Shown: positions 13,835 through 25,930, counted from the stretch's first letter. The stretch is 64,000 bases of DNA from Azolla pinnata (GCA_037176905.1 JBBBWG010016890.1:1-64000); one strand, 5' to 3'. Made by a program: numbers and translations. Notes: generated by a model not told the origin, from the sequence alone.

Positions 13835-13982
13835 TGATCCGCAGAAAAAAGACGCAAATTTCCTGCTCTTCGTCGTCTGTCTTCTTCCGTTTGTTTACTG
13901 ATCCGCAGAAAAAAGACGCAAATTTCCTGCTCTTCGTCGTCGGTCTTCTTCTTCTTCTTCTTCTCTTTCGTATTGTTTACTT
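13835..13982. repeat. Direct tandem duplication in the 5' leader of the ERGIC3-like gene
   Basis: Two adjacent copies, about 13835-13898 and 13899-13982, share TGATCCGCAGAAAAAAGACG and the rest of a 64-bp unit. The second copy is lengthened by an extra CTT run. They begin about 35 bp 5' of the ERGIC3-like start codon at 13801-13799, so they probably lie in the 5' untranslated leader or core promoter. Confidence 0.85.
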
Positions 13983-15555
13983 GTTCAACGATTATCATTA
14001 ATGTTTTTCGTGATTAATATACTGGTGATTAGTGAGTCGTTAACTAAGGATCGCTGATTAATCTGAAGTGATTAGTGAGTCGTAAATTAAGGATCGTCGC
14101 TGAGTAAACGTAACCGCTGGATTAATGAGTGCTTGAGGACATGTTTAGCAAAGCGATTCATAATGTGATCGACAAGCGAGTAAGGATGTGATAACTCGTT
14201 GATCAAAGACATGATCAGTGAGTGATCGAGCATGAGTTGGTTAGGGAGCGATTGGACAATTATGTGACCAACAAGTCCTCGAGGATGTGATCAATAAGCA
14301 GTTGCGAGGAGTGATTAGTCGATTAGTCGATGGTTTTGTAAGAGGTTGATCCAAATTTCATGTCATGGCATGTTGCTCATGTGCTCATCTCAAGTAGGCC
14401 TTTCTCATTCTAGCATCATTCTACGTGATCTAATGAAGTGGATTTTGTGATCGAAAGCTAATGAGCGAGTTTGGGATGTCGTGCGCTTGGGGTCATCAAT
14501 CAAGCTTCATGGGATGCAATTGTTGACAAACTTGGCATGATTACCGTGTGAACATATGTCAAGCATATCCCAGCTCCACGGTAGTCATTCTTGGGTCGAG
14601 AATATTGCAAGTGACGTGCCATAAGTACGATGTACTGGCAAAACCATGTTTCTGTTGGGATCACATACATCCCCCTACCAAGTTAAGATCTAAACCCTAA
14701 CCACTATTTGTCTAAGCCAAACGAGCCCGTTGATATGTCCATCAATAGAGCACGAATTCACGGCCAAGTGCATGTGTTTCGGAAATCATCTTTGGGGAGA
14801 GCATGATCTAGCAGGCAGCGTTGCCATTTGTTTTTACAAGAAGTCCATTACAGAGCATTGTTTTGTACGTCTTATGTTGCCCAAACACAAGAACAGATGC
14901 CTCGTTATTAATCACAGCTGGGTTGATTGCTTGCCTAGCTCATGCATGCAACACGCTCGATCCATTCATTTGCACGTTTGAGTGGCAACCATGGTCGTGA
15001 ATCTCGACAGGGAATGAATGTAGTATGTATTACACCGACGATCTCAATGTTCGACATTTGAATCGTCAAAAGCGAAAGGGCTGGAGGAAAGACGAGATAC
15101 AAATGGAGTCGGATGTTGTGTAATCACAGAAATCAGGGCCTTAAACATGTCATTATAGATATTATACAATTAATGAAGCAAAAGACCGTGAAGATCATTT
15201 ACAGCCCCAAATGTTAAGCAAATAAAGGAATTGATCAAGGAAAACACAAATAAAAAGGAAATATGGCAACACTATGCGCGCAGATTTTGAGAGCCTCTCG
15301 GTGCAATTAATGGAGTTTCATAGGTTATGGACACAAGGCTCCTTCTACAAGATTTACAATGCAATGCTTGTGTGGAATTATATTACTCCAAAGGGATCTG
15401 TTTCCCCCTCCAGTGTCTTAGCGTTGATTGATCGGTATAAAAAATCACAATGTACAGTGGGTGATTATTTGTATTTGGGTCCTTACTCCTTAACACATAT
15501 TAGGATTGTAGTCCAATGGAAATTTCTTTTATAACCAATGACAAGTTATTTTCCA

Positions 15556-16000
15556 AAAAAAACAATAATGAAACAAAGCAAAACATTTGAATCTAAAAAG
15601 TCAATAAGATAAAAAAGAGGAAAAGAAACAAATACAACAAGATAAAAAAGAAAAGAAAAAGATAGGTAAAAAAAAGGAAAAAAAGAAGAAGCAAATAGAA
15701 TAAAAAAAAGAAAAAAAGAAGAAGCAAATCGAATTAAAAAAAAAGAAAAAAGAAGAAGAAGCAAATCGAATTAAAAAAAAATCAAGAAAAAGAAGAAGAA
15801 GCAAATCGAAGAAAGAAAAAGGGGAAAAACTCAAATAATAAGAGAAAAAGAAAAAGCAGATAAAATCGGAAAAAGAAAAAGAATAAAAACCAGGAAATAA
15901 AATAAAAGCAAACGCAAAACTCGAAAAAGGAGAAAGAGGAAAAGAAAAAGAAAAAACGAAAAAAAGAGAGAGAGAGCAGATAAATCAGAGTAGAATTAGG
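15556..16000. repeat. Purine-rich GAAAAAG/AAGAAG low-complexity tract
   Basis: About 450 bp in which nearly every base of the plus strand is A or G, in irregular GAAAAAG and AAGAAGAAG units with GCAAATCGAAT interruptions repeated several times. Long Phe/Leu-rich frames on the minus strand here are artefacts of composition. Confidence 0.9.
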
Positions 16001-16177
16001 CGCAAATAATAATAAGCAGGAAAAAAATAAAAGGCAGCAGCAGCCAATGGAAACGCAGATAAATAAACCGATAAATGCGAACGAGGATAAAAAAAGATAA
16101 GCGTGCAATAAATAAACAAACACCAAACGAAATTTCCAATAAACAGTAAAAGAAAAAAGGAAAACAAGAGAAAAAAA

Positions 16178-16182
16178 GGAAA

Positions 16183-16225
<43 letters not shown>

Positions 16226-16330
16226 ATCAGAGACCAGAAAAACCTACCCCTTCCTGTCCCTTTCTTCTTCTTCGTCTTTCTTCTTCTTCTTCTTCTTCTT
16301 TCTTCTTCTTCTTCTTCGTCTTCTTCTTCT
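16178..16330. repeat. (AAAT)n run and adjacent (CTT)n run upstream of the BPM-like gene
   Basis: A clean AAAT/ATAA tetranucleotide run (about 16178-16227) is followed about 30 bp later by CTT triplets to about 16330. Both lie 0.8-1 kb before the BPM start codon. Confidence 0.9.
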
Positions 16331-17146
16331 GCACTCCACTTCCGCATTCCTTCTTCGCTCTTTCGGCGGCCGATCGCTCGATCGATCGATCGTCTCTGCA
16401 CAGAACACCGCCAGCAGAAGAAGCAGCAGCAGAAGAAGAAGGGAGCAGAAGACGGAGCAGGCGCCTGGTATAGCAGCCGCATCAGAAGGAAAGGGGAGGG
16501 GGGGGGGAACCAGAACCTGCTCAGTTACCGTCTTTCCACCGCTCCTACCGCAGACGCACTCAGACAAGCGGCAAGCCACGAAATTCAAAGGCGGAGAGGA
16601 CATATCTTCCTTCCTTACTTGCATCCATCTGTCCATCTTCTGTTGCTTCTTCTTCCGCATTTCTGTCTGAGCGTACCAGGTTTCTTCTTCTTCTTCTTCT
16701 TTATTTTCTGACCCGCCTTCCCCCAAACCTATTTTTCCGTGCGAGGATGGATTAGGTTTTCTTTTCCCTCGCTTTATTCTTCTTCTGCTGTTAATTTGTT
16801 TCTTTGCGAGCGTTCGTCGTCACCATCATCGGCATTTCTTCTTCTTCTTCTACCTCCCTCCCTCCTTCTCTCCATGTTCCCCTTTCCTTTGTTTTGGTAG
16901 TCTTCCTCTTTTCGCTCTCTTTCTTCTTTCTGCCGATCTAATCCAATTATGCTCCACCTCAAAGATCTCGTCTTGGTGTTAATCTGGCCCAACTCTCGAT
17001 AAAATGTACTTTATTAAGAATTCGTCTGGCTATTGTCTACAACATCTCGGGACTTTGCCATATTTCAAGGAATTCAAGGCTTCCTTTGCTAAATCTCGCT
17101 GAAAGGTCGAACCAAAATAATATCAAAGCAGAGAAGGAAAAACCAC

Positions 17147-20100
17147 ATGGATCCATTTGATCCTCCAGAAGCAAACACAGAGATTGAGGCCATGATATCA
17201 CTACCATCATCATCATCATTACCGTTACCGTCTGGGACAGCTGCATCAACAGCTCAGACGCGATCTCGATCTGTAACAGAGACGATCAATGGCTCTCATC
17301 ACTTTGTGATTCAGGGATACTCTCTTGCCAAAGGAATGGGCATTGGGAAGTATATTGCGAGCGATACCTTCTCAGTTGGAGGATTCCAGTGGGCCATCTA
17401 CTTCTATCCTGATGGAAAGAATCAGGAAGATCAATCTCTCTATGTATCCGTGTTCATTGCTCTTGCTAGTGAAGGCACTGATGTTCGAGCTTTGTTTGAA
17501 TTGACTCTTCTTGATCAGAGCGGTAAAGGGAAGCACAAAATCCATAGCCATTTTGATCGAGCTCTTGAGAGTGGACCTTACACCTTGAAGTATAGAGGCA
17601 GTATGTGGTAAGTGAAAGCAAGAGGGAGAGAGATCTGTTAATCATTATGCATTCATTTGTATTTTATCTACTGAGTGTAAGCTCTCCAGCTGATGTTTAT
17701 GCTGTTTTTATAAATCTATGCAAATTTGAGGTAAGTAAAGCAAAAGACGCCCATCCGAATATGTGCTATTCGCCATTGCAAGATCATCAATTTGGTCGAT
17801 TCAGATCATCTTTGTGAATCTTATGAATATACCATCAGCAAAAAAAAAAGAGAGAGACTTACAATATCCTTGTATGCTTTTCTAACAGCGTTTGAAAATC
17901 AGCCTTTGTCCATATTTTTAACTTCAAGTTTGAAATACTTTGCACTCATTGTCCTTACTTTTTCCTTCAAGTTTGAAGTTCCTGATTGTTTTATCAGCAA
18001 AATGAAAATAATCAGATTCTTATATGTTGCAAACTGTCCTTCTAGCTCCCACTGAGAGAACATATCTGAACTTAAACTCGCCACCAAACTGAAACATGAT
18101 TTGTATTCTTTGAAAGCTCAGCAATTCTGTTTAACTTAAGGTTCTCTAGGCTGTCAGTCAGATGATTAGATCAGTCCTAATGCGCACCTGTGTGTTGTAT
18201 CAGTGACTAAACTCCAAATTCTGTTTCTGAACTCCATTTTAGTATCTAAAAAGTTGGTTTCTTTGTCTTTGTCATGTTCTACTTCATCTCTTTTCTGCAT
18301 ACAGTAATGTGTTGTACTGCGATGTGATATGTGCATTTCTACTTGTAGGGCTAATTTATGTTCGTACTGTTTCACTCTTAAATCTTTCATCGTTTCCATA
18401 TTCATTGTCTGGACCAGACTATGGTGCAGTATTTATATAATGTCACTCTCAGGCTATTTTTGCAGAAATCTGAACACTAGATCATATTATGTCACAAGAA
18501 CCATCTCTGTTTTTCTTAAGCTCTGCAATAAATTGGCATTTTGGTCCTCTCAACACCATCTCTTTTTTCTTTTTGAGTCAAGTACTATTGGTCTTAGATG
18601 AAAGATATGTTTTGTGCCAATTCTGCCATCTTATGCAGACTCTTAGCTATCACATTGACAAACTGGAAAATAAAATCCTCGCCTTTATGTACTTCCAAAT
18701 AATATTACTTTTGAAAAAAAATTGCTATTTTCTATGCAGGGGCTACAAGCGCTTCTTCAGACGTGCAGGGCTTGAGACATCAGATTATCTCAAGAATGAT
18801 AGTCTTTCAATCCGTTGCACCGTTGGTGTGGTGGTATCTTCTACTCAGGGCCCACAGTTATATTCAATTCCCGTACCAGAATCGAACATTGGGGAACAGT
18901 TTGGCGCTATTTTAGATGAAGGAGAGAATACAGATATCGTGTTCAATGTTGGCAGAGAGATGTTTCATGCCCACAAACTTGTTCTCGCAGCTCGATCACC
19001 GGTGTTTAAAGCACAGCTATTTGGACCTCTTGCTGATCATACCAAAGAGTTCATTGATGTGGAAGACATAGAACCAGCAGTCTTTAAGGTAATGTTCTCT
19101 TTTTCTCTTTCCCTCGGAAATGAAGTGGGCCAGAATATGTGTATTATGTCTGGTGTTATGTAAATTAGGAACGTGAATCAACATTTTATCCAGTAGCTTT
19201 CTTGGTTTGATTTTATAGATCATTTTAGAACATAAGCTTTAACCATTCTGAAGTCAGCTATGGCATAATCACAAACAGTGAGTTAAAATAATAATCGAAG
19301 TTGTAAGTTATTTCCAGGTCTGGAAAATCTCAAGTTAACTGTCCATTGAAACGCACAAGGAGTAAAAGACCTAAATTATCTGAAATCTAGCGGTAATAGA
19401 GCTCCAAATTCGTTCTTGCATGAAAATGTATAGATGCATCCAGAAACTCTCCAAGATGCCTACAAAAATGCCTGTTCTACTCCATCTGTGCTACTTAATG
19501 CATTATACTAGAGGCAAACTGGGAGGAAGCTACCTTCTTTTCAAGTTTTTGTATGATATTGAGACCATGTGAGATATCCCGAAGAGAAAATCTGTAGTTT
19601 TCTTTTCTGTGTAAAAAGGATAATTATCTGGACAATAAAGAAAAAGAAAAACAGGAACTATTTTTAATTACACGCATGATATATGGTTTACATTCAGCCA
19701 GTGATCAGGGGAAAACGATACTGGAGTTGAGTTGTAGGGACACACATATATTGAGCAGTGCTGGAATATGTAAGGGTAATGATATTGATTTGTGCCTGGT
19801 AAAAGGATGGGGTGATCATATTGAAAACGCTTTTGGCTTCAAATGTCAAGTTTATTTTGGAAGATGAAAAAGTAGTTTTTTATCTGCAGAAATTCAATCG
19901 TCAGTCTGTATGCTTATTCTTGTAGCTTTGAACACGTCCAATTACTGGGACATCAATGTGGCTTGATGTACTGTACATATAGCACTCACAACGCAAGAGT
20001 CAAAATTTCAAATTAAATAGGAACCCCAACAAGTCTTTCTTGGATTTGTCATGACAAGAGAGCTGAACATTCTTGTGAGGGTAGAAGTAGAACCTTAAGC

Positions 20101-21582
20101 TTATTTAATGTACTGCCGGGGATCGTTAACAGTGAGATTTAATTCAGCTTTTCGAAGAGTATTCTCACAGCTTGATGCAGTATTAGTACCAACAAATGTA
20201 TAGACTGCTTTTCAAGGATGTACAAACTCTTTTTAATTGTGTGCTCTTGCATGTTTGGAGAATGTAAGCTGCGTTCATTTCCAATGTTGGAGGGAGTAGG
20301 GGTTATGGGAAGTATGTGAAGAGTCTGACAGGTAGCTTGATAAGGCAGCTTGTGATGCTGGAAACGTCTCTACTCCTGACACTGGAGGCAGTCCAGATAT
20401 ATACATCAGTCTGCCATCCTAGTCTATCATCACATCAAATAATATCCATTTAGTGTTGTATGGACATTTGATGGTTGAGGAAGGGAAGGTGATGAAATTG
20501 CTTGCATTGTTAATCTTTATACATTTAAGTAACACAAACAACTTTTACAAACAAACTCGTCCATAACAATGCTCATGTAATATTACATAGTCATTGAAAA
20601 AGTTCTTAATGTGGTCATTCTGATGTGCAATCCTAATATCCTGAGAAAATATCTGCTGGGGGTTTCTTGCAATGGAATGTTACATATGGTCCAGTGTTGA
20701 ACAGACCGAAAGTTTGAAAGTCCCAAGGAACTTTGTAATTGTAGCTAGAAATTAGCTTGATCAAAAAACTGTTTGCCTTGAAAAATCGAGTGATTCCTGG
20801 ACGAATGGCTTGTCATTTCATTGATTTCTTTTCTTGAATGCTCTTAGTAAGATTTGAACCATTTGGATTTCCCAACATTGTTTCTTGTAACAATGAATAT
20901 TGTTATTAGTTTGTCACTTACATAACACCTGTGTTAAAGTATATTGCTGTATGATACCTGAGAATATCATATTTATATCTTTCCAGGCTCTGCTTTATTT
21001 CATCTACCGAGACCGTCTTCCGGAGACCGTAGAAGTGACATCTGGTTCTTCACCTTCCTGCTGCAAAGTGGACACTATGATGGCACAACATTTGCTTGCT
21101 GCTGCAGATCGGTTCGGTCTAGATAGATTAAGGTACCTTTGTGAGGCCAGGCTTTGCAAAGAAGTCAGTGTTGAAAATGTGGCAACTACGCTTGCTCTTG
21201 CAGATCAGCATAATGCTACTCAGCTAAAAATGGTGTGTCTCAAGTTTGCAGCTTCCAATCTAGCAGGTAGGCCTGATCTGGGGCATGTTTGGTTGTAGAT
21301 TATTAATCACCTTAGCAATGAAATTTTTGGTGGATCAGTGTTTTTGTCGTCATTGTACATACATTGAAGTTGTTTAAATTCTGTGTTTAACTTACAGCTG
21401 TCATTCTCTCCTATGGCTTTGAGTATCTCCGAGAGAACTTCCCCTCTTTGCAATCAGAGATTCTGCGAACAGTGGCTGGTGTGGAGGAAGAAGCTAGTAA
21501 GAGTACGTGGGCGCACATATCCGATGGTGGAGATGGCTTGGGGAGGAGGGTGAGGCAGAGGACATCTGAAGAGGATTGGTGA
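17147..21582 (+). CDS. BPM-type MATH-BTB protein (CUL3 E3 ligase substrate adaptor)
   Basis: Four exons: 17147-17607, 18740-19088, 20987-21266, 21398-21582, with GT-AG borders and matching phases, giving 424 aa. A Ser/Pro-rich leader (residues 1-42) is followed by a MATH domain (about 43-185; key words [20 protein letters not shown] and the [10 protein letters not shown] junction across intron 1). The BTB domain (about 205-320; [23 protein letters not shown]) is followed by a BACK-like C-terminus ending in [15 protein letters not shown], which keeps the RRVRQRT tail of Arabidopsis BPMs. In that family MATH binds the target (for example HD-ZIP I, ERF and MYB factors) and BTB binds CUL3, sending the target to the proteasome. 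The start at 17147 is the first ATG in frame and fits the family N-terminus. Intron 3 is 1.9 kb. Confidence 0.96.
19089..20986 (+). other. Long intron 3 of the BPM-like gene (second in the BTB-coding half)
   Basis: 1.9 kb between the exon ending EPAVFK and the exon starting ALLYFIY. AT-rich, with no repeat, element or hidden exon that I can recognise. It interrupts the BTB domain at the position used by other plant BPM genes. Confidence 0.7.
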
Positions 21583-22689
21583 CTGGTCATGTCAGGCACA
21601 TGCACACATTTATATGTATTTCTGTTTAGCAGTATTACTCTGCATATAACTAGTGGGAATATTTGGGCCATTCGCACATGGTTTGTATTGGGAAGTCATG
21701 AGCTGCTTTGCATGGAGATTTGAGATCAGGAAAGACCATGAGATCCACCCTAGCTAGGCTAATTGCCGTTATTTTGTTACCCATTGACTCTAATATGCAA
21801 ATTTTTAATTGGTAGGGGCAATCTTGTACTACTCACGAGGCTTCCTCCATGTACCGGAAGTCGGTACACAAGTATGAAACATTCGATTTGCTGGTGATAT
21901 AAGGTACAAGCGTTTTAATCAGATTTTGTAGTGTCTGGTGGTTATTGCACACGCCTACATCTTTCAATGGGGTGTGTTTGAGAATGGTGGTCCTGCCTAT
22001 ATTTCCTCACATCTTCCAAATACAAATTTATGTATGGGTTTGTTCTTGACAAACCTGGTAAGAGTACCCACTCTGATTTTGTGTGTTTTTGAAGCCTTTT
22101 AAAGGTATCGCCAAAATTGGATTAGATTGAGCATTGTTCACAAAGAGGGCATAATTTGTGACCTTAAAATTATCATAATCACTGATTAGTAGGTGCTATG
22201 CAACCGGAATTTCGCTGATATAGAGTTATCGAAAGGAGGGATTGGGGCTACAGGAGGTGAGGACATGGGGTAGAATGTAGTTGTTTTGTTTGTTGGGGTC
22301 ACGGTGAGTACGAAAGTATTCCCTCTAGTGTGAAATTTTGGAAGGGCATATCGGGGATCAGGGTAATTTCTGTGCTGTATCAAAGCGTAGTTCAAATGCA
22401 TTATGCTAGGCCAACCACCCCATTGTATTTCCTCTATTGTGGCCATCAACCCGTCGGAGAACTTAGACCCGATCGATACAAGAAACAGGAACGCCTTTGT
22501 TCTCTTTTTGAAGAGGCCATTGGAGGTGCGGATTGAGGACAGGCAGTTTTCGCAACAGGCGTTGGCGACAAAGGTGCAGACAAGTATGAGTGAGCTTGTC
22601 GTTGGCGAATAGTTTGTCCACAGGCAAATAGGTCCCAACAGGCACACTTTCATGACCGAATCAGAAGGAGAATTATGTGCCAAAGCACC

Positions 22690-22770
22690 CATGCGACTTT
22701 CGCCGTCATCATCATCACCATTGCCATCACCATAGCCATTGCCATCACCATAGCCATTGCTGTCACCACC

Positions 22771-22804
<34 letters not shown>

Positions 22805-22806
22805 TT
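22690..22806. repeat. CATCAC / CACCATAGCCATTGC repeats
   Basis: CAT and CAC triplets with three copies of an 18-bp CACCATAGCCATTGCCAT-type unit. It creates Ile/Thr-rich plus-strand and Asp/Gly-rich minus-strand frames that should not be read as protein. Confidence 0.9.
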
Positions 22807-23232
22807 GTTCAAGCATGGCCAATTGGATGCCAACCAGCATCTGATCGCATGGTAGCGGAGCCGAGCTTGAGGGTTCTAGGTTTGTATAGGCTTCTCATTG
22901 ATGGGCGAGCACATGCATTGGCATGATTTGGGAAGGGAAGGCTTGAGTTGGGCTAGCTAGCTGGAAAAATCCGTCACTATTGGCTCCAGCAAAGCGAGCA
23001 AGCAAAGCAGAAGTGTGGGATCTCGGCCGAGCCCTCCGGATTTCTATTTCGCTCCCATTCGGTGTAGGGTTTAGTAGGGATTTGTATAGTATCATATGGC
23101 AAACGAAGAAAGACAGGTGCGGAATCCACCATTTTGGTTGAATCCTTGTAACTAACGAAAGGATTCCGTTTTGGAAAAGGAAGAAAGGGATGAACAGAGC
23201 AGGCGGCATGGGAACAGGGGCTTATTATAGTG

Positions 23233-23300
23233 AAGAAGAAGAAGAAGAAGAAGAAGAAGAAGAAGAAGAAAGAAGAAGGAAAAGAAGAAGAAGAAGCCCC
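23233..23300. repeat. (GAA)n microsatellite
   Basis: AAG/GAA triplet run with two small interruptions. Confidence 0.95.
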
Positions 23301-23404
23301 GCATTAAATGATCCATGCACATACGTGAAGATGCGGTTTTGATGGACCCAAAAAAACAAAAAAACAAATACCCAAAAAAAGCAAATTAAAAAAGAAGTGG
23401 AAAA

Positions 23405-23537
23405 TCCACATATGTATGTATATGCACATGGAGGCATGCATGCGCATGCCCATGTTTTTTTGCCATGCATGCGCATGCATGTGCATGCGCGCGGGGGATG
23501 TATGTCCATGCGCGCTCGCACATGCACATGCATGGCT
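23405..23537. repeat. Alternating purine-pyrimidine tract with dense CATGCA (RY) words
   Basis: About 130 bp built of CATGCATG, GCATGCGC, GTATGTATAT and TGCGCGCG. The core is largely alternating purine/pyrimidine, which favours Z-DNA, and holds several copies of the RY word CATGCA, the site bound by B3 factors such as ABI3/FUS3 when placed in a promoter. It lies 2.4 kb upstream of the HD-ZIP IV start, so a regulatory role is only a possibility. It is followed by a T-rich stretch to about 23790. Confidence 0.75.
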
Positions 23538-24182
23538 TTTTTTTTTTCTTCTCTCTTCCTTTCTTTCTTTTCTTTTTCCTCTCTCTACATTTTTTATTTT
23601 TCTAGTAATTCGTCGATTCTGGTTGTTGCTCGTACTTGTTTTTGTACTTATCTTTTTTTTTGTTTTTGGTTCTCATTTAAATTGTCTCTCCTCTCTCTTG
23701 TTTTTTTTTCTCTCTTTTTTGTTTTTTTTTTCTTTTCCATGGACCTCTTTTTTTATTAGTTTTTTTAATGGACCTTTTTTTTCCCCCTTATCTTTTATTT
23801 TTGTGCAAATATCCAACTGAACTCTCTTTAAGAAACAGGGAAAAACACACAAAATAATAAATTCCTCGCTTGTGTAAGATAACAAATCGATGAGCAAAAA
23901 ACGTGTGCATTAAAAATAGAGGCAATAAATTCATGAAAGAATTAGAAGGAAAATCCATTTTGTGAGGCAGATATTTGATTAAGAAGGCAAAAAAAAAAGG
24001 GGGAAAGAAAATTAGAGAGGAATCGATCAAGAGAGAAAAAGAAGACGAAGAAGAAAAATAAATATGAGAGGAGAAGAATATAAACAATAAAAGAAAATAT
24101 AAATCTGGGGATAAAAAGCGAAGGGAAAATAAAAAAAGGGAGGAAAACAAATCAGAGCAAATAAAGAAGGATTAAAAATTAG

Positions 24183-24300
24183 AGAAAACAAACATTAATT
24201 AGACATATACATACATATACATACGTATATATATAAATAAAAATAAATAAATACATAAATAATAAAAATAAAAATATAAATAAATAAATAAATAAATGCA
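24183..24300. repeat. (AAAT)n / (ATAC)n tetranucleotide tract
   Basis: ATACATAT units pass into AAATAAAT units. Its last bases (24293-24300) read TAAATGCA, which equals the L1 box bound by HD-ZIP IV proteins, but the word arises naturally at the edge of an AAAT run, so it is weak evidence. Confidence 0.85.
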
Positions 24301-24354
24301 GTGAGAAGTGTGTGAAAAATACGAAATAAAAAATAAAAAAGAATGGGAAAAATG

Positions 24355-24595
24355 GAAGAAGAAGAAGACGCAGAGAAGAAGAAGAAGAAGAAGAAGAAGA
24401 AGAAGAAGGAAGAAGGAAGAAGAAGAAGAAGAAGAAGAAGAAGAAGAAGAAGAAGAGGAAGAAAGAAAAGATGCAGAAGAAAGGACGAGGATCAGATCAC
24501 ACAGCTGCTGATCTGCTTCTTTCTTCTTCTTCTTCTTCTGCTTCTGCTTCTGCTTCTGCGTCTTCTTCTTCTTCTTCTTCTTCTGCTGCTTTAGA
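24355..24595. repeat. (GAA)n then (CTT)n arrays, an imperfect inverted pair
   Basis: GAA triplets at about 24355-24465 are followed about 50 bp later by CTT/CTTCTG triplets at about 24517-24592. The two arrays are complementary and could fold on each other. They lie about 1.4 kb 5' of the HD-ZIP IV start codon. Confidence 0.92.
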
Positions 24596-24744
24596 TTACT
24601 GCTACTGCATACAAGAAGAGATGAGGAGGAGGAGAGGAAGAAGAAACACGCAGAGAGAGAGAAGCATGAACAGCTCCTGATCCACCGAGTCTCTGATTCA
24701 ATCGAACTATTGCTCAGATTGTCCCTCTCAACACATTAATTCCC

Positions 24745-24806
24745 TTCCTTCCTTCCTTCCCTCGCTTCTTTTCTTTTCTTTTCTTTTCTTTTCTTTCTTT
24801 CTTTCT
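24745..24806. repeat. (CTTC)n and (CTTTT)n pyrimidine tract
   Basis: Short CTTC, then TTTTC, then TTTC runs just before the TATA-like box. Such pyrimidine patches are common around plant core promoters. Confidence 0.85.
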
Positions 24807-24895
24807 TGTCTGTCGGTCTCTACCTGCCTACCTGTCTGTTCTCTCGCCGGGTGAGCTTCCTCCTCTAACCATAGCTATCTCAACACCTCTAAAAC

Positions 24896-24903
24896 TATAA
24901 ATA
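24896..24903 (+). promoter_or_regulatory. Candidate TATA box of the HD-ZIP IV gene
   Basis: TATAAATA in the context AAAACTATAAATATATAAGC, about 1 kb before the start codon, with pyrimidine-rich sequence on both sides. HD-ZIP IV genes often have an intron in the 5' leader, which would explain the distance. No transcript data, so tentative. Confidence 0.35.
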
Positions 24904-25639
24904 TATAAGCGTCGAGTGGTTTCGTGTCTCCTCGCAGTTTGCTGAATCCCCATCCCCTTCAGATTCATCATCATCAGCATCATCATCATCATCTGTTTTT
25001 GTTTTTCTTGTTTTTCCCTTTCTTGCTGCACGAGCCTTAATTCCCCCGCCCTCCTCCTTCTTTTTCTAGGGTTTTTCAGGGTTCTTGTTTAGGGCTTTTG
25101 GGCTCGTTTTTGGTACTTTGGATTCAGTGGAGGTGTGCCCCATATTGGCCCTTTGGCAGATAGAGAGAGAGAGACCAGGGAGATCGAATCGATGCTAATC
25201 TTTTCTGAATCTGTTTTAAGCTGCTTCAAAGTAAATGTCTCAGGAAACATCGCTAGAATTGTCATGCGATTGGTCATGCATGCCTGTGTATAGTAGTACT
25301 GTACGATGAATGGAGGCCGTAATCCACTCGCACATAGAGGAAGACTAGCGCAATGGTGGTGGTGGTGGGGATGATGCCTGTGACGACATGAATCTCACCC
25401 ACCCCTTCGTTGCAATATAGAGAAATGTTGATCCGTCTGAAAATCTCTCTGCAGACTGCAGTAGACGGCAGCTGTAATTATACTATTCGATGATGGGCGA
25501 TGGTGATGAATGTAAGGGGAAGATGAATTCGAATGAGCTGTTTTGTCTGAAGGGGATCTGCACAGGGCCCCGGGAGGAGCAGTATACGCACAAAAAAGGA
25601 AAAACAAGAAGCCATTTTGGTTCTTGATACGGAGTACAC

Positions 25640-25797
25640 AGAAGAAGAAGAAGAAGAAGAAGAAGATGGAAGAAGAAGAAGATGATGATGAAGATGAAGA
25701 TGAAGATGAAGATGAAGAAGATGATGATGAAGATGAAGATGATGATGAAGAAGAAGATGATGATGATGATGAAGAAGAAGAAGAAGAAGAAGAAAGA
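25640..25797. repeat. (GAA)n / (GAT)n compound microsatellite
   Basis: GAA, GAT and GATGAA triplets, 130-290 bp before the HD-ZIP IV start codon. The plus-strand frame here reads as an Asp/Glu run; I see no sign it is part of the protein, and a GGGTTAGGGTTA word plus a possible splice acceptor (CTTTGCAG, 25847) lie between it and the start. Confidence 0.92.
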
Positions 25798-25930
25798 AGG
25801 TTTAGAAGCGAGCTAAAATAGGGTTAGGGTTAATGGTGTCTTTGCAGAGATCAGCGAATGGATCTGAGGGATCATCAGCAGTAAGCGAGCTAAAGCAATC
25901 AAATCAAACAAGATCGGTATCAGGAACAGC

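Larger units (their letters stand above)
13983..17146. other. Intergenic region between divergent ERGIC3-like and BPM-like genes
   Basis: About 3.2 kb that must hold both promoters. 14020-14340 is made of diverged short repeats around GTGATTAGTGAGTCG and AAGGATCG. 14350-15540 shows no recognisable gene. 15556-16000 is a purine-rich (GAAAAAG) tract, followed by (AAAT)n at 16178-16227 and a CTT run at 16259-16330. The pyrimidine-rich stretch from about 16260 to 17100 is probably the BPM 5' leader, possibly with a leader intron; no TATA box stands out. Confidence 0.6.
21583..25930. other. Intergenic region, repeat-rich, leading into the HD-ZIP IV promoter
   Basis: 21583 to about 21900 is the BPM 3' flank. 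A minus-strand open frame at 22186-22833 starts inside a CATCAC repeat and matches nothing I know. From 22690 onward simple repeats follow one another (described separately). From about 24700 the sequence turns pyrimidine-rich with a TATA-like box at 24896; a leader intron may end at CTTTGCAG (25847) before the start codon at 25931. Telomere-box-like words (CTAGGGTTT at about 25067, GGGTTAGGGTTA at 25821) occur here. Confidence 0.6.

Noticed and set aside
15274-15534. 86-codon plus frame
   Set aside because: No recognisable motif, AT-rich composition typical of the surrounding intergenic DNA.
22186-22833. 215-codon minus-strand frame with Asp/Gly-rich start
   Set aside because: The start comes from the CATCAC repeat; the rest matches no family I know and has no partner exons. 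It could be a decayed gene but there is no positive support.
24293-24300. TAAATGCA, the HD-ZIP IV L1-box word, upstream of an HD-ZIP IV gene
   Set aside because: It arises at the edge of an AAAT tetranucleotide run, so autoregulation cannot be claimed from it.
25543-25821. Asp/Glu-rich plus frame just before the HD-ZIP IV gene
   Set aside because: GAA/GAT microsatellite translation; not in frame with the HD-ZIP IV start and followed by a likely leader-intron acceptor.
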